Assembly (NCBI GenBank): GCA_039889245.1
Contig: JAZGVH010000002.1
Location: 2,108,001 to 2,172,000, forward strand
DNA length: 64,000 bases
Direction: 5' to 3'
Source: Dermatophilaceae bacterium Soc4.6
GTDB taxonomy: Bacteria; Actinomycetota; Actinomycetes; Actinomycetales; Dermatophilaceae
Under the pieces are notes generated by a model, which searched no databases, had not been told where the DNA came from, and saw only the letters and a program-made list of their open reading frames with translations. Within the stretch, counting starts at the first letter, position 1; every line of letters begins with the position of its first letter. Made by a program: the position numbers and the translations under genes. Positions 7,244-15,187 of the stretch are shown here, piece after piece.

Positions 7244-8827
7244 TCAGGGGTGGAGCAGGGCGTTCTCGGCGCCGCCGGCCACCCCGAGCGAGACGCCCTC
7301 GGCGTCGCCGAGGTGCAGATCGGTGTCGTGGCCCGTGCGCACCGAGATCGGCAGCGTCTCGAGCACGTGCTTGCCGATCCGGCCGTCCTCGGGCAGGGCG
7401 ATGGGGTAGGTGCCGGTGAAGCAGGCGGTGCACAGCTGGTCGCTCGGCTGCTGCGTCGCGGCGGTCATCCCCTCCTCCGAGATGAAGCCGAGGGAGTCGG
7501 CCCCGATCGCGGCGCAGATCTCCTCCACCCCGAGCCCGGTCGCGATCAGCTCGGCCCGGGTCGCGAAGTCGATGCCGTAGAAGCACGGCCACGTGATGGG
7601 CGGGCTCGAGATGCGCACGTGGATCTCGGCGGCCCCGGCCTCGCGCAGCATCCGCACCTGGGCCCGCTGGGTGTTGCCCCGCACGATCGAGTCGTCGACG
7701 ACGACCAGCCGCTTGCCCCGGATGGTGTGCTCGAGCGGGTTGAGCTTGAGCCGGATGCCGAGCTGGCGCAGGGTCTGCGACGGCTGGATGAAGGTGCGGC
7801 CCACATAGGCGTTCTTGACGAAGCCCTGGCCGAAGGGGATGCCCGACTCCTGCGAGTAGCCCACCGCCGCCGGCACGCCCGACTCCGGCACCCCGATGAC
7901 GAGGTCGGCGTCGACCGGGTGCTCACGGGCCAGCTGGCGACCCATGTCGACCCGCGCCTCGTGCACGACCTTGCCGCTGATGACCGCATCGGGGCGAGCG
8001 AGGTAGACGTACTCGAAGACGCAGCCCTTGGGCTGGGCCGGCGCGAAGCGGTGCGTCCGCAACCCGTTCTCGTCGATGACGACCAGCTCGCCCGGCTCGA
8101 TCTCGCGCACCACGCTGGCGCCGATGGTCTGCAGCGCGGCGGTCTCGGAGGCGACGACCCAGCCCCGCTCGAGCCGGCCGAGGGCCAGGGGTCGGACGCC
8201 GTAGGGGTCGCGGGCGGCATACAGGGTGTGCTCGTCCATGAAGACGAAGCAGAAGGCGCCCTTGAGCAGGGGCAGCACCTCGAGGGCGGAGGCCTCGAGC
8301 GTGCGGTCCTGGTCTGCGGCGAGCAGCGCCGTCACGAGCGCGGTGTCGCTGGTGTTGCCCCGGGCGAGCTCGCCACGGCGGGCGGCGTCGGCCCCGACCC
8401 GCTCGTGCACGAGATCGCGCAGCTCGACGGTGTTGATCAGGTTGCCGTTGTGGGCCAGGGCGACCGTGCTCTGGCCGCCGCCACCGAGCGTCGGCTGGGC
8501 ATTTTCCCAGGTCGAGCCCCCGGTGGTGGAGTAACGGGTGTGCCCGATCGCGAGGTGACCGCGCAGCGAGCTCAGCGCCGTCTCGTCGAAGACCTGGCTG
8601 ACCAGCCCCATGTCCTTGTAGACCAGGATCTTGTCGCCGTCACCGGTGGCGATGCCCGCCGACTCCTGGCCGCGGTGCTGCAGCGCGTAGAGACCGAAGT
8701 AGGTGAGCTTGGCGACGTCTTCGCCGGGCGCCCAGACCCCGAACACCCCACAGGCGTCCTGGGGGCCCTTGTCCGCTCGGTCGAGAAGGTTGAGGTCGTG
8801 GGAAAGTCTGCCGTCGCCGCGTGCCAC
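7244..8827 (-). CDS. purF: Amidophosphoribosyltransferase
   Basis: 527 residues catalysing the first committed purine step, PRPP plus glutamine to phosphoribosylamine. Cys26 in DACGVFGV would become the N-terminal nucleophile after removal of a 25-residue propeptide. The PRPP-binding motif RLVVVDDSIVRGNT is near residue 370. Cysteines in KGCVFEY, WPCFYG and the CTAC pair near the C-terminus match the four-cysteine iron-sulfur set of the B. subtilis-type enzyme. The GTG at 8827 is used. Downstream lies the DUF559 repeat unit rather than purM. Confidence 0.97.
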   Translation of the reverse strand: MARGDGRLSHDLNLLDRADKGPQDACGVFGVWAPGEDVAKLTYFGLYALQHRGQESAGIATGDGDKILVYKDMGLVSQVFDETALSSLRGHLAIGHTRYSTTGGSTWENAQPTLGGGGQSTVALAHNGNLINTVELRDLVHERVGADAARRGELARGNTSDTALVTALLAADQDRTLEASALEVLPLLKGAFCFVFMDEHTLYAARDPYGVRPLALGRLERGWVVASETAALQTIGASVVREIEPGELVVIDENGLRTHRFAPAQPKGCVFEYVYLARPDAVISGKVVHEARVDMGRQLAREHPVDADLVIGVPESGVPAAVGYSQESGIPFGQGFVKNAYVGRTFIQPSQTLRQLGIRLKLNPLEHTIRGKRLVVVDDSIVRGNTQRAQVRMLREAGAAEIHVRISSPPITWPCFYGIDFATRAELIATGLGVEEICAAIGADSLGFISEEGMTAATQQPSDQLCTACFTGTYPIALPEDGRIGKHVLETLPISVRTGHDTDLHLGDAEGVSLGVAGGAENALLHP

Positions 8828-8851
8828 GGCTCCAGTGTCACACAGTGCTGA

Positions 8852-9082
8852 TCAGTGGCGGCGATCGACCAGCACCGCGACCAGCCCGGCGACCAGCGCG
8901 CCGAGGAAGGCGAACATGATCCCGAGGTAGCCGATCTCGGAGCTCGCGCTGTAGGCCTGGGCGCGGTCGCTGAGCATGGAGACGACGAAGCCCACGAAGA
9001 ACCCGATGAGCGCGCCGGAGCCGATCCAGCGCTTGAAGTCAGGGGTGCGGCGGCGGGCTCGGGCCCGGGTGGCGGTCGACAT
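8852..9082 (-). CDS. Small two-helix membrane protein
   Basis: 76 residues: a basic N-terminus (RARARRRTPDFKRW), a hydrophobic helix at about 23-41 (ALIGFFVGFVVSML) and a second at about 50-72 (GYLGIMFAFLGALVAGLVAVL), ending RRH. It lies 24 bp upstream of purF and is co-oriented with it, so it may share its transcript. Similar small membrane proteins sit next to purF in other actinobacteria as far as I recall, but no function is known. Confidence 0.7.
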   Translation of the reverse strand: MSTATRARARRRTPDFKRWIGSGALIGFFVGFVVSMLSDRAQAYSASSEIGYLGIMFAFLGALVAGLVAVLVDRRH

Positions 9083-9149
9083 GCTCCCAGTTTAGGCGAC
9101 TGCGTCAGGGGTGTCGCGAGCGCTTCGAGCGCAGTGGGTGCCGAGTACG

Positions 9150-9536
9150 TCACATGTCCGTGAGCGGCAGGAAGGCGCCGAGGTCGGCGCGGCGGCCCGA
9201 CGCCTGCACGACGCCGGCGTCGAGCGCCTCCGCCCAGGTGAGAGCGCCGTCGACGAGCCGCAGCCAGGTGCGCGCGTCGGTCTCGAAGGTGTTGCCCGGT
9301 GTGCCACGGGTGTGGCGCGGGCCCTCGATGCACTGCACGGCGCCGTAGGGGGGCACGCGCAGCTCGACCGAGCGGCCGGGGTGGCGCGCGGCGAACTCCT
9401 CGAGCGCGTAGCGCACCGCGGTGCCGAGCACGGTGCGATCCACCAGCCGGGGGTCCGACCCGGAGGCTCGGGTGGCCGCGAGCGCGGCACGACCCTCGGC
9501 GGGGTCGACACGACGGCGGGCGGGCACCCTCGCCAT
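9150..9536 (-). CDS. Sterol-carrier-like small protein (SCP family)
   Basis: 128 residues starting MARVPARRRVDPAEGR. The segments TVLGTAVRYALEEFAARHPGRSVELRVPPYGAVQ and HTRGTPGNTFETDARTWLRLV match actinobacterial sterol-carrier family proteins found near purF. The fold is predicted to bind a hydrophobic ligand; the physiological role is unknown. The ATG at 9536 is chosen because the longer frame upstream is low-complexity Arg-rich sequence antisense to the M1 peptidase remnant. It is co-oriented with the small membrane protein and purF. Confidence 0.75.
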   Translation of the reverse strand: MARVPARRRVDPAEGRAALAATRASGSDPRLVDRTVLGTAVRYALEEFAARHPGRSVELRVPPYGAVQCIEGPRHTRGTPGNTFETDARTWLRLVDGALTWAEALDAGVVQASGRRADLGAFLPLTDM

Positions 9537-9638
9537 GCTGCCACTGCGGTGGTGGTGGTCGGTGCCACGGGTGTGTCGGCGGGGATCACCACCCACCCGC
9601 AACACCCCTGACCAGGAGTTCCGTCGAGACGCACCGCC

Positions 9639-9686
9639 CGCACCGCCGTCGGCCCGCACCGCCGTCGGCCCGCACCGCCGTCGGCG
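9639..9686. repeat. Three tandem 16 bp repeats
   Basis: CGCACCGCCGTCGGCC occurs three times head to tail (9639-9654, 9655-9670, 9671-9686; the last copy ends in G). It sits at the decayed 5' end of the M1 peptidase pseudogene and, being 16 bp, shifts frame with each copy. Confidence 0.85.
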
Positions 9687-9689
9687 CCG

Positions 9690-10713
9690 CCGACCGACCG
9701 CCTCACCGGCGACACCGTCATCACGGCCACCGCGACCCAGGATCTGCCGAGCTGCCACCTCGACCTGGTGCTGACGGAGACCTCCGTCGTCGTCAACGGC
9801 ACGCCGGCGCGATTCCGCCAGGTGCCGCGCGAGCTCGTGGTCACGCCCGCGGCCCCGCTGAGCAAGGGCGCTGCGATCACCGTGGAGGTGCGCTACGCCG
9901 AGACCCCCTCGACGGTCAGCGACGGCCGGGTCAGCCCCTGGCTGAGCACCCCCGACGGGGCTCAAGGCGCTGAGCAACGGGCAGCTCCCCTCCCGTCGGG
10001 CCTCCGGCGGACGGGTCACCTGGGCCTGGCGCGAGAGCCACCCCATGACGTCCTACCTCGCTGGGCCGACTTCGTGCGGGTTCCCGAGGTCATCGACCGG
10101 GCGAGCCAGTGGGGCCCCTACCCCGTCGAGGGCGTCGGCAGCATCGCGGCCGACGTCGACTTCGGCTTCGCGCTCGGGAGGCAGACGCGCCCGGTCTACA
10201 CCCTGGGTGTTCTGGCGCAGCTCGTCCAACGTCTAGGTCCTGGTCCCCGAGCTGGCGCACCAGTGGTACGGCGACTCGGTCAGCGTCGAGAGCTGGCGCG
10301 ACATCTGGCTCGACGAGGGGTTCGCGTCCTTCGCCGAGTGGCGGCGGTCCGAGACCCAGGAGGGGAGCGCCCAGGACATGATGGCCTACTACTACGGGCA
10401 GATCGGCTCCGGCTCGTCGTTCTGGCGTCAGCCGATCGGCGACCCGGGCAAGGGCAGCGAACTCGCCTCGCCCGCCTGCACCCGTGGGGCCATGGCGCGG
10501 CAGGCCCTGCGCAACAGGGTCGGCGACCCGGCGTTCCTCCAGCTGATGCGGCAGTGGGCCCTCACCCACCGCGGTGGCAACGGGTCGGTCCGACAGTCCA
10601 TCGGGCTCGCCCAGCGCCTCACCGGGCAGGACCTGCAGGCCTTCTTGCGGGGGTGGCTCTACACGGGGTCCAAGCCAGCCGCGGTGTCGGTCGAGAGGAT
10701 GCCGGCGGCGTAG
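9690..10713 (+). pseudogene. Degenerate M1-family metallopeptidase
   Basis: Fragments of an M1 aminopeptidase-like protein lie in order but in changing frames. First comes the N-terminal beta domain (LTGDTVITATATQDLPSCHLDL). A jump to another frame gives LKALSNGQLPSRRASGG and RVTWAWRESHPMTSYLA. A return gives QWGPYPVEGVGSI and GFALGRQTRPVY. A further shift gives the catalytic region. An in-frame TAG lies at 10234-10236, and the expected HELAH zinc motif reads PELAH. Segments between these blocks are missing compared with intact homologues, and no credible N-terminal signal peptide remains. The last frame (ending KPAAVSVERMPAA) is intact for over 100 residues, so decay may be fairly recent. 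A hairpin follows. Confidence 0.9.
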
Positions 10714-10743
10714 GGGCTGCGGCGCTGACGGCGCCGCAGCCCC
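10713..10743. terminator. Bidirectional hairpin between M1 pseudogene and M4 protease gene
   Basis: GGGGCTGCGGCGC pairs perfectly with GCGCCGCAGCCCC (13 bp) around TGACG. It overlaps the end of the pseudogene's stop codon and lies seven bases past the stop of the convergent protease gene. Confidence 0.8.
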
Positions 10744-10749
10744 ACCCGC

Positions 10750-13107
10750 TCACGAGGTGGTCAGGGACGTGTCGTCCACGACGAAGGACGTCTGCCGCGA
10801 CGCGTCCTCTGCCCCCTCGAAGGTCACCGTGACGGTCTGGCCGGCGAAGGACGAGACGTCATAGGTGTACTGCACGTAGCCCGGTCGGGCGTCGAGGTTG
10901 GACAGGGTCTGCAGCGTGGTGGGCGCCGGGGTCCCGATCTTGACGGTCAGCTGGTCGTGCACCGTCGGGTCGGTCTCTGCCGTGTCCACGTGCACCCAGA
11001 ACCCGAGGGTGGCGCGGCAGCCGCCCGGGATGGCGACCTTCTGGCTGATCGCCTCGTGCGTCGACAGGCCGTAGCCGTCCAGCCAGGCCGACCGGGTGCC
11101 GCCGTGGGCGGGCTGCGCAGCGCGCCAGGCCCCGATGTTGGCCACGACACCGGTCCAGCTCGAGGTGCCCGTCTCGAAGCCCTGGTTGCCCAGCACCTGG
11201 GTGGCCCTGGCGCACGCGGTGGTCACGACCCACCTGAACGTCGCCGACCCGACACCCCCGCCACCACTGGCCGTCACGGTCACCGACGACGTGACGCCAC
11301 TGGTGGGTGTGCCCGAGATCAGACCCGTCGAGGGGTTGACCGTCAGGCCGGCCGGCAGCCCGGTGGCACTCCAGGTGTAGGGCGCCGTCCCGCCCGTGGC
11401 CGCCAGCTGGAGGCTGATCGCCACCCCGCGCGCCGTGGTGCGGGTGCCCGGGTTGGTCACCTTCGGTGCCGACACGACGCAGGTGACCTCACCCGACTGG
11501 GCCGGGACGCTGATCGCGTCCCACGCCGCCTTGACGGTGGCGTAGGGAACACAGTTGCCGGGGTAGAGGTTCTTCGCCGCCGCCAGCGTGGCCTTGCGGT
11601 AGGACAGGTAGGTCATGCCCGACGTCTTGGTGAGCATGGCGTTGTAGAAGATCTTGCCCGCGTTGACGATGCCGACGCCGGTGACGCTGTTGCCGTTGCA
11701 GGTCGGGCTCGCGGGCAGGCCGCCGCTGGCGGCGCTGCCCTGGGCCAGCAGCACGAACCAGTGGTCGAGCGGGCCCGCGGCGGAGTGGGTCTCCATCCGG
11801 GGGACCGAGGACGAGTAGCAGCTGGGGTCACCCACGAGGGACGGGTTGTACATCTGGCGGATCGGTCCGTTGCCCACGAGGTCGACGGTCTCGCCGATGC
11901 TGTAGTCGGGCGTGTCGTAGGGGGCGGGCTCGTTGGAGTAGAACTCGGTGAGGGCGCCGAAGATGTCACCGGTGGCCTCTGACACGCCGTTGCCGGACAT
12001 GCCGCCCGGGGTGGTGGAGTCGATCGCGTGCCCGAACTCGTGCCCCACGACGTCGAGCGAGGCGATGTACTTCCCTGCGGTGTTGTGGCCGATCGAGACG
12101 CTGGTGCCGTCCCAGTAGGCGTTGATCGCGTTGAGGCCGACGTAGACCGGGAAGCCCGAGCCGGAGCCGTTGATGCCGTTGCGGCCGAGCCAGGTCGAGA
12201 GCATGTCCCACTCGTGCTGCACCCCGTAGAGAGCGTCGGCGCAGCTGGTCTCGACCGCGGTGCCCACGCCGTTGCCCCACGAGTCGTCGGTGCCGGTCAG
12301 CACCGCGCGGGACGAGTAGTCACGGCACGAGAGGCCAGGGCGGGTGGGGTCGGTCATCGAGAACGCCGACTCCGATCCGGTGGTCGTGATCGTGAAGGGG
12401 CTGGGGCCGTTGAGCCACCCCGCCCCGCTCCCGGCGTTGTCGGTGACCTCGTCGATGGAGCGCAGCACGGCGCCGCTGGTGGCGTCGACGAAGACGTGGA
12501 GTCGGCTCGGCAGGGTGCCGCGGTGGCCGGTGACCACCGACTCGTAGGCCAGGGCGTTGGCCGCCGGCGTGGCGAGGACGACGAGGCGGGTGCTCACGAC
12601 CCGCGGGCCCTGGGCCCCGCGCGTCCGGGCGACCGTGGCCGCGGCAGCCAGCGACAGGCGGGGCCGCGTGGAGAGGGTCAGCGCCGATGTCTGCTGGCCG
12701 TCACTGACCGACAGCACGCGGCCACTGGAGTCGGTCGTGGCGACGAAGTCGCCACCCACGACCGGGAGCCCGCGGTAGGTGCGCTCGTACGCGACGTGCT
12801 GCAGGCCGCCGTCGCCGGAGACCACGGTGCGGGCCGTGAAGGTGTCACCGGGCCCGGCGTGCAGCCGGGCCGGTCGCGCACGGACCAGCGCGTCGGCGCC
12901 GCGCGCGGCGGCAGCGCGGGCCAGCGGGGTCGCCAGGGGTGCGGCGGGTGACGGGACCCTGGACGAGACCAGCTGCGGCGCCGAGGCTGCCGTCGCCGGG
13001 AGGCTCGAGGTGGCCGCAGCCGGAGCGCTGCCGGCGCTGGAGATGCCGGCGGTGGCAGTGAGGACGGTGGCAGTGAGGACGGCCACCACGGGCAGGACGC
13101 GGTGCAT
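10750..13107 (-). CDS. Secreted M4 (thermolysin-type) metalloprotease with Ig-like domain
   Basis: 785 residues. A signal peptide (HRVLPVVAVLTATVLTATAG) is followed by an FTP/PepSY-like propeptide (to about 240) and the peptidase domain. Zinc ligands are HEFGH at about 356-360 and Glu in NGVSEATGDIFGAL; the catalytic His lies in METHSAAGPLDHWF. C-terminal to this is a putative-Ig domain (APYTWSATGLPAGLTVNPST, GLISGTP) and a jelly-roll-like carbohydrate-binding-type tail (NQGFETGTSSW). The ATG at 13107 was chosen over one at 13182 because AGGAG lies nine bases upstream and it places the signal peptide at the N-terminus. It probably degrades extracellular protein. It stands alone with its own AT-rich upstream region. 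Confidence 0.93.
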   Translation of the reverse strand: MHRVLPVVAVLTATVLTATAGISSAGSAPAAATSSLPATAASAPQLVSSRVPSPAAPLATPLARAAAARGADALVRARPARLHAGPGDTFTARTVVSGDGGLQHVAYERTYRGLPVVGGDFVATTDSSGRVLSVSDGQQTSALTLSTRPRLSLAAAATVARTRGAQGPRVVSTRLVVLATPAANALAYESVVTGHRGTLPSRLHVFVDATSGAVLRSIDEVTDNAGSGAGWLNGPSPFTITTTGSESAFSMTDPTRPGLSCRDYSSRAVLTGTDDSWGNGVGTAVETSCADALYGVQHEWDMLSTWLGRNGINGSGSGFPVYVGLNAINAYWDGTSVSIGHNTAGKYIASLDVVGHEFGHAIDSTTPGGMSGNGVSEATGDIFGALTEFYSNEPAPYDTPDYSIGETVDLVGNGPIRQMYNPSLVGDPSCYSSSVPRMETHSAAGPLDHWFVLLAQGSAASGGLPASPTCNGNSVTGVGIVNAGKIFYNAMLTKTSGMTYLSYRKATLAAAKNLYPGNCVPYATVKAAWDAISVPAQSGEVTCVVSAPKVTNPGTRTTARGVAISLQLAATGGTAPYTWSATGLPAGLTVNPSTGLISGTPTSGVTSSVTVTASGGGGVGSATFRWVVTTACARATQVLGNQGFETGTSSWTGVVANIGAWRAAQPAHGGTRSAWLDGYGLSTHEAISQKVAIPGGCRATLGFWVHVDTAETDPTVHDQLTVKIGTPAPTTLQTLSNLDARPGYVQYTYDVSSFAGQTVTVTFEGAEDASRQTSFVVDDTSLTTS

Positions 13108-13197
13108 GTGAGGTGCTCCTGGTCTCGGGTGCGCAGATCGTGAGGGTGCACGGAGGGCCGTCGCCAGGTCAGGCGCCGACATGACAACCGTAGCCCG

Positions 13198-13223
13198 ATT
13201 TACCCCTATATATCCCTAAACCA
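13198..13223. promoter_or_regulatory. AT-rich element upstream of the M4 protease
   Basis: A 26 bp AT-rich island in very GC-rich surroundings contains TTTACCCC, TATATAT and CCCTAAA. It lies about 90 bp upstream of the protease start and just past the stop region of the next gene. It could be the protease promoter or an operator; no clean -35/-10 pair was found. Confidence 0.3.
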
Positions 13224-13246
13224 GACTAACAGGCACGCAGCACCGG

Positions 13247-14107
13247 TCAGGCCCTCGCCACCACCACGCGGGCCACCTGCTCGAGGGTGGCCACCGACCC
13301 GGCATACGGGCTCGAGGGGCGTGGCCAGTGCGTGATGACGTCGGTGAAGCCGAGCTCGTCGGCGCGTCCGGCCATCTCCTCGAAGAGGTCGACGCTCTCG
13401 AGCGCGTAGCGCGGAGAGGAGTCGAGGTTGAGGTAGCGAGGGAAGGTGGCGACGTCGCGACCGAGCTCGCGCAGCTCCGCCTCGAGCGTGTCGCGTGCGG
13501 TCCCCAGCGCGGCGAACCAGTCGTCGAGATGCTCGACCTTCGGCCCGGTCGTCACCCAGCCGTCGGCGTGACGGGCACAGAAGCGCAGTGACCGCGGCCC
13601 GTTGGCCGCGACGAGCACCGGCACGTGCGCCACCCGAGGGAGGGTGCGGGCATCGCGAGCGCTGAACCACCGGCCCTCGACGCTCACGTGGTCGTCGTCG
13701 CGCAGCCGCAGGAGCAACCGGGTGAACTCCTGGAAGCGGTCGACGCGCTCGCCGACCGTCAGCTCGGGGCCCCCGAGCAGCCGTGAGTCGAGGTCACCGC
13801 CGGTCCCCACACCCAGCAGGAAGCGACCGCCGCTGAGGTCGTCGAGCGACTGCACGTCGCGGTGCAGCGCGACCGGGTGGCGGTAGTTGGGGCTGACGAC
13901 AAACGTGCCGAGCAGGATGCGCGACGTCACCAGGGCGGCCGCAGTGAGAGTGGGCGTCGTTCCATACCAGGGAGATTCGGGTAGCCCACCCCAGACGAGG
14001 TGGTCATAGGTCCAGGCGTGGTGGAAGCCCATCTCCTCGGCCGCCCGCCAGCGCGGAGCCGACTCGCGCCACGGCAGCTCGGGCAGGATGGTGAGGCCGA
14101 AGCGCAT
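13247..14107 (-). CDS. LLM-class F420-dependent oxidoreductase
   Basis: 286 residues of the luciferase-like monooxygenase TIM barrel: MRFGLTILPELPW at the start, WTYDHLVWGG near residue 32, TSRILLGTFVVSPNYRHP near 60, GGRFLLGVGTGG near 93, and ADGWVTTGP near 182. In actinobacteria this subfamily usually uses coenzyme F420. The substrate is not deducible. The gene is flanked by the protease gene and a divergent methyltransferase-like gene, 41 bp away, so it probably has its own promoter. Confidence 0.88.
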   Translation of the reverse strand: MRFGLTILPELPWRESAPRWRAAEEMGFHHAWTYDHLVWGGLPESPWYGTTPTLTAAALVTSRILLGTFVVSPNYRHPVALHRDVQSLDDLSGGRFLLGVGTGGDLDSRLLGGPELTVGERVDRFQEFTRLLLRLRDDDHVSVEGRWFSARDARTLPRVAHVPVLVAANGPRSLRFCARHADGWVTTGPKVEHLDDWFAALGTARDTLEAELRELGRDVATFPRYLNLDSSPRYALESVDLFEEMAGRADELGFTDVITHWPRPSSPYAGSVATLEQVARVVVARA

Positions 14108-14148
14108 CCTGCGACCTTACGCTCGGCCCGCGGCCTAGGCTGACCCGT

Positions 14149-14970
14149 ATGCCGGGTGGTCACGTCGAGCTCGTCCCGGACGACCGCGGCGGAGTGACCC
14201 TCCTGCTGGACGGGTCACCCCAGTCGCACGTGCAGCTGTCCGACCCCGGCCTGCTCGCCTTCGAGTACGTCGCCCACCTGGCGCTCGTCATCGACGCGAC
14301 GGCGCCACCGGCCCCGGCGACCCTGGCCGTCACGCACGTCGGGGGCGCCGCCATGACGCTGGCCAGGTGGGTCGAGCACACCCGCCCCGGCTCGCCGCAG
14401 ATCGTCATGGAGCCGGATGCCGCGCTCACCGAGCTCGTGCGCCACGAGCTGCCGCTGCCGCGGCGACACCGCATCAGGGTGCGTCCCGTCGACGGCCTCA
14501 CCGGCACCGCGGCCCTGGCGGACACGAGCGCCGATGTCGTCGTGGTCGACGCCTTCGACCACGGACAGGTGCCGGCCGAGCTGACGACGACGGCCTACCT
14601 CGCGGACGTCGCCCGGGTGCTCCGGCCCACCGGGGTGGCGCTGCTCAACCTCGCTGACGAGCCGGGCCTGCGCTACGTCGCCCGGGTCGTCGCGTCGCTC
14701 GCCGCGACAGGTCTCCTCGGCGAGGTGGCACTGCTCGCGACGCAGGAGGTGCTCAAGGGGCGACGCTTCGGCAACGTCGTCGTCGCCGCGTCGGCGACGC
14801 CCCTCGACGTCTCCACCCTCGCGGCCCGGGTCGCGCGCTCACCGCTCCCGACGGGACTGCGCCGGGGCGGCGACGTCGAGCGGATGGCGCGCTCGGCGCG
14901 ACCGCTGACCGTCGACGACCCCCGGCCGTCGCCACCGTCTCCCGACCCGGGGCGCTGGAGGGTGCGCTGA
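14149..14970 (+). CDS. Spermidine/spermine synthase-like methyltransferase-fold protein
   Basis: 273 residues. The nucleotide-binding core reads TLAVTHVGGAAMTLARW (usually a GGG motif; here GGA), IVMEPDAALTELV at strand 2, and DVVVVDAFDHGQVPAELTT at strand 4, as in polyamine-synthase-fold proteins lacking the N-terminal membrane part. Polyamine synthesis is uncertain because the gene lacks recognisable polyamine-pathway neighbours. The tail is Pro/Arg-rich. The ATG at 14149 faces the oxidoreductase gene across a 41 bp divergent gap. Confidence 0.75.
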   Translation: MPGGHVELVPDDRGGVTLLLDGSPQSHVQLSDPGLLAFEYVAHLALVIDATAPPAPATLAVTHVGGAAMTLARWVEHTRPGSPQIVMEPDAALTELVRHELPLPRRHRIRVRPVDGLTGTAALADTSADVVVVDAFDHGQVPAELTTTAYLADVARVLRPTGVALLNLADEPGLRYVARVVASLAATGLLGEVALLATQEVLKGRRFGNVVVAASATPLDVSTLAARVARSPLPTGLRRGGDVERMARSARPLTVDDPRPSPPSPDPGRWRVR

Positions 14971-15187
14971 GGGTGCACTGAGGGATGCGCTGAGCAGATT
15001 TCGTGCTGAGGGCAGAGCCTGGACCGTCCGTTCGACCTATTCGGAGATAGTACATTTAGCCGTATTGCGCCTTAAGTCTGTTCCAGTAGATTTGCCCCTG
15101 TCACTGAGCCGCCGCCGTAGTCGCGCTCCAGCCAGCCCCTCCCCCCCCACGGGAGGGTGACACGACAGGCAAGGGCCCCCCACCCCC
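14971..15187. promoter_or_regulatory. AT-rich leader before the polysaccharide operon
   Basis: 217 bp, with an AT-rich core at 15029-15097 that carries TAGTACAT (15048-15055), an octamer shared with the bldC upstream region. This is the only sizeable upstream region of the three-gene operon and presumably holds its promoter, but no strong -35/-10 pair could be fixed. Confidence 0.4.

Noticed and set aside
7250-8851. 533-codon plus-strand frame over purF
   Set aside because: Mirror frame of purF with no protein-like motifs; such long antisense frames are expected at this GC content.
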